Assembly: GCA_035771175.1 (NCBI GenBank)
Contig: CM069593.1
Location: forward strand, 49,268,054-49,332,053
Length of the DNA stretch: 64,000 nt
Origin: Paratinospora sagittata
Lineage: Eukaryota; Streptophyta; Magnoliopsida; Ranunculales; Menispermaceae
Direction: 5' to 3'
Shown here: positions 26,201 through 38,200 of the stretch, piece after piece
Layout of the letters: the number at the start of each line of letters is the position of its first letter
Numbering within the stretch: the first letter of the stretch is position 1
The notes under the pieces: model-generated
The model's database searches: none
Told to the model about the DNA's origin: nothing
What the model saw: only the letters and a program-made list of their open reading frames with translations
Position numbers and translations under genes: made by a program

Positions 26201-29200
26201 CAATGTGTTGGAGGCAATTCAACTACTTCAAGCTTTCTGTATGGTTTTTGGACTCAAGGTTAATATGGTCAAGAGTCAAATGGCTGGTATTAACATAGAT
26301 CAGAACATGCTCCTTCGCTTAGCCAATCATGTAGGATGTTCTATTAGTACATGACCATTGAAAAGATATGATCATTGTATAGAAAATCGGAGAAATCATT
26401 CTAATAACATTCAAACAGTAAATATTCTAATAATGGCCCAAGCTTTTAATAATAAATACCTGAAGCTTGGCTAGTAATCCTTTCTTTTCTTCTTCAAACT
26501 CTCTGATCTAGCTTTCACAGAAAAGTGAAAGTTAATAGTAATTTTAAAACTAAAAAAGTGACAATCAAGAAAGAATCAGTTAATTGGTGATGCAGAATTC
26601 TGAGAAATATGTGTATTACTTGTGCCCTTAATTTTCTGATTGTAGATTCTTGAGCAGCTTGCTTTTTAGAAAGCTCCTCACCTGGCAAGAAAAAAGAAAT
26701 AAACTCAGACAGCAATATCTATAAGAAATGCCCCATCCTGCAAAAGGCTTAGTTGAGTATAGTTGAAAATGACTTTGACAACATATTTGGTGAAATAATC
26801 AAATAGCAGCTCCTTCCCAAGGGTATCAGCCATTCCATCGAATGTTTTTTCCTCTCTTTTGGCTAGCCTGATATTTCTTGGAAGAGGGCGAAGTATAAAT
26901 TACCTCTGTTTTACTTTTACCCTTTTCAATCCTAAAGTTTCACTGTTTTTCACCCTCTTTCTATTTTTAAATAGAAAAAGACATTCTTATTGTTTTACAC
27001 AAACTCTTTTATCGAAAAATAACAATATTAATTAAACCCATTTTTTAAGTAAAAAGTCAATATTTTATTAATAAAATTTTAATTAATAAATAATAAAATC
27101 ACATGCAACGCATGTGCACACAAACTAGTATCTATATATATACTAGCATGCATGCAAGTGCATTACACGTGATTTTTATTATACACAAACAAAATTTTAA
27201 AATTTACGGATATTAATATTTTTTGGATAAAAGAAACTATTGTTGATTGAGTAGACGAGCAATAATTTTTTTTTTCTTTTTCTTTTTTTTTTTACACGGA
27301 ACGAGGGTAGAAAAAAGTAAAAAATTAAGAATTGAAATGAGTAAAATGGATAAACTATAAGTGAAGTAAGCTAAAAAAAAATAGGAGATTTAGTGGGGAG
27401 AGGAAGTTGGTTAAACTACTTAAATTACCATATTGGCCCCATCACTAATTTTTAAAATAAATGATAACTATAGGCTTAAATAGTTAATTTTAACACTTTG
27501 GCAAAAAATGCCAACAAATGAATTTTTCAAGAGAGTTGCACATATCTATATATATAGATATAATAGATAGATATACATATAGATATATGTGAGAGTTGCC
27601 AACCAATCCTATGTAGGATTATGATTCTAACAACCTTGGACAGGGATCCTTCTATTCTTCCTCCACTAAAAACTAAAAAGCTAACAAAAGGCTACCATGT
27701 TGTTTTGTGCAATCAGGATGTAAAAATAGCGACCATGCCTTCATCTCTTGTCCTTTATATTGTCAAATCTGGAGGAGATGGGAGGATTATTTATCTTTGT
27801 GTCTTCTTAGTGCAACAAGTTGCAACAACCACTTTCTTGCTAAGCATTTTGTTGGTTTGCCTTCTAGGTTCAAGGACTACTAGAGAGTTATTTTGTTTGA
27901 TATTAGTTAGTGGATTTGAAAGGAACAGAATAGGAGAATTTTTAAGGAAGTTTTTAATAATGTTGATAAGGTCCGGAAGTGCTCCCATTTTTTAGCATCA
28001 CAATGGGTGGCTTTTTTTTTTTGAGGTCAGTGGGTATCAAGGACTTCCGTCCCCCCTAATCCTTTTAGAGCACAGACACAAATACTCAAGTTGTTGGCCA
28101 ACAAGTGGTGGGAGGTGTTGGCCAACGGCGTCCTTCAGTGTTTGTGGTCGTGCTCCAGAGGGATTAGGTGGGACGTAAGCCCCCAATACCCCCTGACCTC
28201 AAAAAAAAAAAAAAAAAGGCTAATGGGTGGCTTTTTCTAAGTTGTCAAAAGGTTATAGTTTCAACAATTGGGTTAATAGTTGGTGTTATATTGTGCATGG
28301 GTTGTATTGAGTTCAGGAGAACTTCTTTTGCTCCTATTATTTCCCTTGCTCATTTTTTATCTAAGTTTTTTTTTTTTTTTCTCATCAGAAAATAATTAAA
28401 AAAACTAACAAAAGGCTATGACAGAAATTTCAATTTGGCCTAAAATTTATAAAAAATTTCAACTTGCTAACTCCTATCCATGGTTTGACATTAAAATGAT
28501 TAATGGAAACAAGACTGCAATTACTTTAATTGTGCGGAACTAATCTCTTCTTATTCTTATTTTTTTGTTTTTATTTTCCTTATACCACTACAAAGATGTT
28601 CTTCAACTTCTCAACCATTACATCAAGCATGACTCTTCCTTATATTGTTTGTTTTACTTCTGCTACATGTCAGCTAGTGTTATCAAGGGGTCAAGTCTTG
28701 TCTAAAAAAAGATTTAATTGTATTTTTCACTCTTCAATTTTGTGTTCACAAATTAAAAACTAGAAAAACATATTAAAAAGTAAAAAACAAAAGTTGGGGT
28801 ATAGTGGAAGTATAATGATTTGAAGACTCATGTTTGATGTAACACTTATGACAAGAAAGAAAATGTTTGAGCAATATAACAAAAATAAAATAAAATTAGA
28901 AAATAGGAAAAAATAAAAGATAACTTGCATAATGGAAATAGAAATATAGCACTATAATAAGAAGTGATGTCAATGTTTAAACTATACAATGACACATATA
29001 ACAATACGAAGATCAAAGTAAAAGAAACTTACACTTTATATATTCACACTAACCCCCTTAAACTTTAAAAAATTAAAGAAATAAATAAATATTAAAGAGC
29101 CCCAATGCCCTACCACTTGCCTTAAGTATGGCATAAACGATTTAGTTGCAAATGGCCTAGGTAATGGACTAGTTGTTGTCTAGCTATGGCCTTAGCAACA

Positions 29201-32200
29201 CTGATGTCAACTTGTCCTTTCCTTCCCTTATCTTGTTTCTTGAATCTGTTTCTTTTGTTTTTAATTTTCTGGAATTAAGGTATGTGGAATAAATAAGTTT
29301 ATCCTTTGATACTATATTTGACTTTTATATTGTGGAAAAACATGTCTATGCATCACCTTGACACATAAACAACACTATGGTAGACACCAAAACACTAAAC
29401 ATCAAGGCAGAATATACCTTCAAGAAATACAAGGACCTGTAAACTGTAAAGAAGACTAGTTACAAAGACGTATTCACTCAAAAATCAAAGCCCTTTAACA
29501 TGCAATCAAGGAGGTAAAAAGGTAATATTGCTACCTCATTTAGGGAAACAAAAAAAGAGGGTATCATCAATATATATCCTGGTATCTACTGAAATGATCA
29601 TTAAATATAAAGATTATTCAGAGTATTACCTTCAGCCATTACTTGAGTGATAATCTCATCTTTTTCTTTTAGAAGAGCAGCAGCATCACTTTTTTTATTT
29701 TGTTCTCTCCTTAATGTATCTCTTTCCTTGGTTAGAGTATATATCTGACACCAGAAAAATTAAGATGCATTACATACACAAATGTTAAGGGAAAAGAAAC
29801 AAAAAGAAATAGCCACATTAAAGGGGAAAATAATCTAAAACATTAAAATCACTATGCACTATTGAAAACAAATAGATAATCCATCCACCATAATCTAGAC
29901 TTCTAGTCAACATTTAAATAACTGGACTAGAAACTGGCCTTCATCCATTAAATGCTAAGGCCGCTACTACTTGCCACATTACATCTTCAAATCTAGTGAA
30001 AACTCCATACACTATCCCTCGTTCCTTTTAGAGTGAATTTCTCTTCCTAGTTTTCTTTCTTTAAAAAACCATAGACAGTAGGTAACTTTGGCCACAGAAA
30101 TAAATTTTCAAAAACTTAGATACAATGCAAAAAGTTAAGTTAGATTCTAACAACCTTTAGTTTTCAGGAGCTCATTGGGCATTGTATTAAAAAATTCTTT
30201 TCAAGATTTAAAAGCAGTGAAAACTTGCTTCCCACATTGTAACTTATCTAGGAAAAAAGAGAGACTTAATTTCCTTATTATTGTAAAAAAAGTCATTTGA
30301 AAACATAGAAAATAACTTTTTATTGTTTTTAGAAAATGGCTAATTTTTAGGGTTATTCTGCCTAGAAAACACAACCAAACAAATATTCTTCTTGTCTATT
30401 GTGTCTAGACAATGGAATGAAAACTTGATGAAAAATTCTCCAAATTTTCATCAAATATTATCGATTTTTCGATCATCAAAAGACAAATTAAATGTAATTG
30501 AATTATTATAAAGATCGGTCAAATATCTGAATAATTTGTAAAACACAAAAAACCCTTTTAGTACTTTTACCATTCAAGGACAAAGTAAAAAAAAAATGCT
30601 AGCTAACTTCAAGTTCAACTTTGGCTAGAAGATATTCTTAAAGCATAAAAGTACATGAGATCATTTCATACGCATCAGGTAGATATTAAAGAATCACTAA
30701 GAGAAGACACAAAATGAGATCTAAAAACTCTAATTTAAAACCGAAAAGAACATGCAATTTATAACTATGTGTAACTAATCATATATCTCCTCTTTATGAA
30801 AGCATAAAAGTCATGTAATTGCTTTTTACGCATAGAATATACGCCAAGTATTATAGAGATTATAAACCTTAGACTCTTAGTTTAAACCATTGTATAATTT
30901 AATGAATTTTAAGTATATAATTGTGTTTGTTTTAACATATCTAAAAGAAGCATATGCTTTTACAACATTAAAATAGAATTCTTTATACTTATCTACAATA
31001 TTAGATTTTTACAAAAACATTTACACGTCAAATTGGATTTTCTCAAATTAATTCTGAATTTGAAGGAACCTGACTTTAAAGCTAATTGGAGTATTCGATC
31101 CGTGATCCAGATACAAACCAAATGTAGCCTTCAATTTCAAGTAGAAAGTTTTTTGTGGATATTAATTTACTATTTGTAGGAATGTAGCGTAAGATAGATT
31201 GATTCATTGCATTTTTAACATATTCTTGTATGGTTCTGGAATAGATAGGATCTGTGGTTTGTGTAGAGATTAATTAGAAGTGGTTTCACTAGCATATTCA
31301 CCACAAAAGAGAGGATCTTTGCAGAAACTTTCCATTCATGATAGTCTAGGGGTTTTGAATGGAAGAAATAGGGGAGTTTTAAGGGAAAGAAGGCATTTCC
31401 TGCATGTTTTATCTGTACTCCACTCTTGTATGTTCAAGACTTCAATACAAGCTCTTTGTAGACTCACAACTGGGACTGAAACAATTGCAGCACTCTTTTT
31501 GGATGGTAGCCTTGTCTCCCAAGTCCCATCACCCCGCTCTTCTGCCTTTGTCACTTCATTTCTCAATGGTGTTATGAATCAAAGAGGAATCTGTTGGTCT
31601 TCATTATCATATACTTTGAGGATAAACATTGCGTAAGGATCCAGGAAATCTTATTTGTCGTACAAGCTGAAATCAATTGCGCAAGCCTGACAAACATTTT
31701 AGTTTTATTCGATGTCTCACTCAGAATAAGCAAGCCCTTTCAATCATTAGAATTGGTTCAGCCATGTTATCAGATTTCGTTCAAGAGTAACTGTAAACAT
31801 GAAACTCGACACTTGGGGAATCTGTTAAAACCCATATTCTACACCTGAAAGATTTTCCTTCTAGAATTCCAAGGAATGAAGAAATGGGCTGCCTGAAGCA
31901 CAAAGCTCCCTCTAAGGAATGAAGAAATGCACGAGTAACAAAAGTTAACTGGAGACTTTTTCAGTTTCCAGGTCTACCATGATATTCTTTCAATATTATG
32001 TCCCAAGTCTCTATTCTTGAAGAGTATGAGTTTGGTTATATATTACAAGGTCTTGCTCAATGATCTAACTCCTATTCTTGGTCCAAAATGATAAAGGTAA
32101 TTTGTGCTCTTAGTATTTATGAAGGCCATAGGTTAAGAAAGACACATTACATTCCAGCAAAATACGTATATGCAAGACCACATCTTTAAATATTTGATGA

Positions 32201-35200
32201 CAAAAAGAGCACCTTGCCAGCTTTTTTTCAGAATGTCATCAGAACTTTTGGTCCAATTGGTTGAATAGGAGCATCTCCACAAATGAATTATCCATCAAAT
32301 CACTCCTTCAATTTTCCAGGTTTTGTAATGAACAATATCATAAAATTTATATATATAAACACACACACACACTTATAAAGATAACAAAAACAAATATATA
32401 ATAGTAAAGTGACACAGCTCTTCAATTTAAGTTAATAGGGAACCATCACATCCATCACACCAGTCATTATGATCTCAGGTTTTATTTTTAGCATTACTGT
32501 ATGGTAATCAATATCAGTTTTTTTAATAGAAAACATAAGTTATCGTTTAAGTACCACATACAACACACTTGCAGTTGCTAACTCTTGTACAACTTTTGAG
32601 TTGGTAGTGGTCAGTGCAAAAATAATTAAGAAAGATATAACTACATGTAATTTAGATTTCAATTTAGCCCTTTATAGAGCGGAATGGAGAAAGCAGATTT
32701 ATGTAGCAACCCCATGTAGTTGTGAAAAGGCTTAGTTGAGTTGAGTTGAGTTGAGCTCTTCTATATGGGATAATATTTAGAGTAACTTTTTTCTTTTCTT
32801 TTTTCTTTTGCATCTAATTTTTGACTCTTTCAATAAATTTTATCGACTTAATATTCACTTTGATATTTTTTTTTTGACAAGAAACAAAAATAATTGATTG
32901 AAAATTAACATTTGTACAACCTAGATTGCAACAAGGACAAACAGTCCTTCAGCTATGATGATATCTTCTAATCTTATTTCTTAAACATTTTTGCAATAAT
33001 TATACAAATGAGCAAATGAGGACTACTTCTCGTCCAAAGGCCCAATTTAACATAAACGTTTGACTGTGCCAAGCCAAGTAAGGAACCCTTGCTTATATAA
33101 AGTGAATAACCAGAACCCTTGCTTATTAATTTGTTAATAAGTGTAAAACATTTAATCTAAACGCCCTTCAAATCATAATACAAATGACTTCCTAAGTTTT
33201 ATTCAAATATTTCACGTTGTTTTTTAATCTAAGTTTTCCATCCATGCTAGGTGCAATGATTATGAACTTGTTTAGCAACAACAAGATGGACAGCAGAAGT
33301 TCAGAAACATGATATTGATAACCTCTATTTACTTTCTTAATTCTACAAATTAATCTAAGAAAGTAAGAATTTGTATATTGTAGCTCCCATGTACAGCTTC
33401 CTTTCATTCCATCCATAGCCTTTCATATTGCTATGAAGTATGAACTATCATTATTGCGGAAATGACATACAGAAAAAGAAGAAAGTTTTAAAAACTATAA
33501 GAAGACACTTACCTTCCTTTCAAGGGCTGCCACTCTTTGATGATATTCCTCTCTCAATGACTCATTGACTGATTCATTTGACTTTTTCTGTAACAAATGC
33601 TCAAGAGTTATCCATCCAAAAATTTATAAAATTATCATATAAATTTAGAAGGTTAATTTCAAAATCCTAGAGTAAATCAAAGAACCATGTCCTTATGAGT
33701 ACAAACACAGGGTAATCAAGCATGAAACAAGAAACCACTCTTAATGAACAACCTATAAATACTTGAGCCTAGAGGTGCCAAGTTCAAGTTCATCATCAAT
33801 ACTTTTGAATGACATAAAATGTAATAGGGCAACTAAGGTATGGATCGGTTTTTTCACAATCCAGTTTGCTCCAGAATCCACCATTAGCATAGAAAAAGAA
33901 GTAAAAAGTTTGCTATCATAGCATATATGAAACAATTGAAACTTTAAGCATTAAAATTATGTCTTGTAAAGTTGTCAGTTTAAACTAAGCTTAAAAGTTC
34001 TGAAAGTTAATAATCATGGTGCAAACTTTCGTGGATTATGCAATTCATCATTTGGATCATTGTTTGGCTGAATTGCAGATGGACATTGATCAGCATTTGG
34101 AACAACCATAATAGACTCAAAAATCCTTCAACCCTAAATACATTTATTCCACGATTTAGGGTTTCATTTGCTTTCTTGAAATTATGACCAAAATTCCCAA
34201 CATCTTAAGCCTTTTCCATCTAAATGCCATATTCTGTCAAGATCTAAATTTAAAAACTCTAAAAATGACTTGAAACAAAACAGAACATACAATTTATAAA
34301 CTATATTTTTTCAACCCATAAATCTCTTATATATGCTAAAAATTAAAGTCATACAATAGCTCGCCGTTCACATAATGTGCGTTAACATTATATAGATTAT
34401 AAATTTCATTTTTAAACCATTAAATTTTATAAATTTAATATGTTTGAAGTATACTATCATTCCTGTTTTAGCATATATCTTCCCAACATTGAAATGGAAA
34501 AATTTTATACTTCTCTAGGATATTGGAATTTTATAAAGCTCCCTGCATCAAATTGGACTTCCTAAAATTAATACAGAATTTTAAGTGACTAAAGTTCAGC
34601 AAAAAGTTGAGTATTTGATCCTTGCCTATGAGCAACCCATTCAAGAATCCTTACTACACCACTCTGTTTTGCAAGTTACCTATACCTGAATACAAGCTTA
34701 TAAACAAAAAATACAACAAATACATACACATACACACACACCACAATAATAAATATTTTTAGGTATAATAAAGAAAAATACTTTTGCCAAAACTCAAAAA
34801 TACAACATGCAAGCAAACCTATGAAACAAACATATTCAATGTTAGTACACTTAGTGACATTCCTATTGTTGTGAAACAATTGAACCTAAAGGCTATAGCT
34901 CATAGGTGAAGGCCCAACAATGTATATCACGCTATCACTAACACTCTCTCCTATATGCAAACACATCTTGCATGTGGAGGGAAAAAAGAGAAATAGAAAA
35001 ACAAACAATACCAAACGTGCAAATGTCGATAATAGACTTGAACCTGCAAAGCACCTAAATCCACTTCAGGGAGAGGTCTCAAGTTGAACAGTGTGGACAA
35101 ATGATCCCGGGGGTACTAGACACTGTTGAGTGGGTTGTGTACTGGGATGGGACAATATTATGGGATCATAGTGGCTGGGGTACGCTCGATGAGGTACCCA

Positions 35201-38200
35201 TCATATCCGCGGGGTGTGACAAATATACATAAGGCCTTTATGTCGGCTCAGTGGCTACTCGAATTGCGAAATCAAACCTTATAAGGTTGTGAGCTCGAAT
35301 CCGGGGAGGCCCTGCACTGTTCATGTGTGAACAGAGTAGACAAATGATCCCGGGGGTACGAGACTTCCTTGTGTGGCGGGCTGTACACCGGGATGGGACA
35401 ATATTACGTGGTGCTATGGCTGGGGTACGCTCGAGTAGGAGGTACACATCACATCCGCAGCGTGTGACAGAGACTATGTCTCCCACTATTGGTTGGCCAC
35501 TAGTACTATTGGGTTGTGTCCAACCCCATGGGATTAGAGGGGAGTGGGGTGCCCGATACCCATGATCTAAAAAATAAATAAATAAATAAAAATAATAGAC
35601 TTGCACTCAAGACCTCTTATAAAACCAAAGTTTTGATACCAATAATGTATACCAAGCTATCAATAAAACCTTTTTTATGTAATACTCTATGTTAATTTGG
35701 TATGCTTTTTTGGCTCACAAATTTCATTAGAAATTTCCATGCAGTAAAAAGAGTAAACAATATTCGTGTGAAGTTGTAGCTTTGCCTAGTTTGATCCTTT
35801 AAAAGACTAAATCAAGATTACACATTGTAACTAAAAGGGTATGACATAGATGCACTTCTCTTTTAAGTGCTTGGATTTATTTATATTTTAATTTATATAT
35901 TTTACTTTCCTAAGCTATCAAAGTGAATGTTGATGAAATGTTGAATTTGAAAGCCTCAAAAAACTTAAGATCCAAGGATTACAATAGTACTGCCATGGTT
36001 CGAAAATTCTCCGAAATTCGGCGAACTTCTACGAATTATTTTTCTTTTTTTACCATCGAAGTGCGAAGTGGATGTAAAATAAAAAATACAAAAATTCGCC
36101 AAAATAGTTCGACAAAATTCGATAAACTTCAATAAAATTTCTATTTTTCAATTCAAAAATGCAAAAATTCGACAAGAAATTCGATAAAATTCGATAAAAT
36201 TCAACAAAGTTAGATGAAATTCGACAAAGAAGTAAAAAAATGTTATTTCATTAATAAAAACAAAAAAATATATCAAAAATTATGTATTATTTTCAACTTC
36301 ATCAACCAACATAGCAATATAAATTTTAAAAAATAATTTAATAAGCTAACAAATTATGTAGTTTATGGGATATGCTTTACCAAAAAGAGAAGAAATGAAG
36401 CAAAAAAATAAATAAATAAAGTTGAAATAAGATAAAAACTTAAAAATAAATTAAAAAAGTTTCCAAAGCCATCTTCTTTTAGTTAACTCTTATAAAACAA
36501 GATTAAAAAATAATACATTTAAATAATAAACTAATAAATTAAGTATGATGAGATTCAAACTAGCAAAGTATATGGTTGAGAAGCAAGCTACCAAAAAACT
36601 AAATATCAAAACAAAGAAAATAAATAAGACCAAAAGCCACAATTTCAAATTCATCAACCCTCTTAATAAGATTGATTTTGTTAGGTCACTTATTGGTATT
36701 CTTATGAATTAAAAGTGTTTATTTATATTAGTTTTTTAGCTTATACTACAATAAATATATATATTTAAGCATATATAAAAAAATTCTCTGAACTTCTCTA
36801 ATTAGGAAATTTTTACAAAAATTCTCCATGTTAAATTAAACTTCTCCAAATTAATTCTAATTTTCAAGTGACCGAAGTCAAGTTGAAATCGAATTTTCGA
36901 TCCTTGGATGTGCGTTAAACAATGTTAATGTAAAAACACATGTTTCAACCGATTATATTTATACTTTTATATGTGAAAAGTATCTATTTATGTTTGTTTT
37001 CATCATTTCTAATAGTAATTATGCATATTTTAACATCTATATAGAAATTCTTTAAACTTCTCTAAGTTGGCGAATTTTTACAATAATTCTCCAAGACTTC
37101 TCAAACTTCCCCGAATTAATTCTGATTTTTAAAGGTCGAAGTGTCGGGCGAAATCGAAGTTTCGAACCTTGAGTAATGCAATAAACAATTTTGTGCAGGT
37201 ACACACTATATGAAATGTCTTCAAGTACCTAAAGACAAGCAAAAACATATTTCATAAAGTGTGTGTGTGAAGAAAAACACGTCTAGGCACACCTACCTTT
37301 AGGTCCTCAATTACATTCTTTTGTTGCTCATTTTCATTCATCAACTTTGCAATTTCATCAGCTTTTACCTGCACAAGGACAAAGACAATAAAATGGAAAT
37401 CATTAAATTTAAAAGCGAAAAGACAAGTAAAAATCAAGTCTATGTTGTCATTGCAATTGCACCACAAAGGAAGTTGTGCAACAAAAAAAAAATGTAAATG
37501 GCAAAAGATAGGAAACAGAGCTCTTTGACTCTTTCACTAATAATTTTTTTTTAAAATACCATATGCATAAACAGAGTATACATAAAAGCTTAAGCTTAAA
37601 AGAGAGCCTTCCTTGCAAAGAAAGATTAGGTTCATTACCATCTTCATGTAGAGTATTGGGAGGTATACGCTAGCCATGGTCTATTGAGTAACATCTCCAA
37701 AGTCCGATTGCCAAATCCACTCCAAGACTTACGAAAAAAAAGATATAATTAGATGAGGCTAAAATTCTTGTTGTTGTTGCATGATTGGATCCTTCATTAG
37801 TAATACTCCAAAGCTTCACACACTTCATTTTTGAAAATGGAGCGACTTCTAGTAGCATCTTGTGGGATATGAAAAGAAAAGAATACTCAACTAAGCCTTT
37901 TCCTAACTACATGGGGTTAGCTACACATGACTACACTTCCTCCACTCTGCTTTATCAAGGGCTAAGACGACATTTAAATTATAGATAGTTATATCTTTCT
38001 TAAATATCTTTGTCTGCGTTATTTTAAGTCTTCTCTACCTCTATCATTACCATGGATTTGAAACAAGTCACTCTTACTAACTAGCATAGCCAAAAGTCTT
38101 CGCTATTTGTGTCCCAACTACCTTAATCAGTTTTTTTCTCATTTTATCACTAACTGGGGCTACTCTTACCATTTCTCATATATGCTCATTTCTAATTTTA

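Noticed and set aside
27621..27995. 124-codon plus-strand open frame in GC5 intron 5
   Set aside because: Hydrophobic, low-similarity translation next to a SINE insertion. It may be retroelement debris, but nothing supports a gene.
31280..31636. 118-codon plus-strand open frame
   Set aside because: It lies in GC5 intron 4, matches no family I know, has no neighbouring exons in frame and no codon pattern distinct from the intron.
35323..35606. Open frames on both strands through the SINE
   Set aside because: The region is a tRNA-derived repeat with target duplications. The frames carry no recognisable protein.
36000..36240. CRISPR-like or regularly spaced repeat array (AAATTCGACAAAATTCGATA units)
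   Set aside because: Units are short, degenerate and irregularly spaced, in a plant intron. They fit an AT-rich transposon end.
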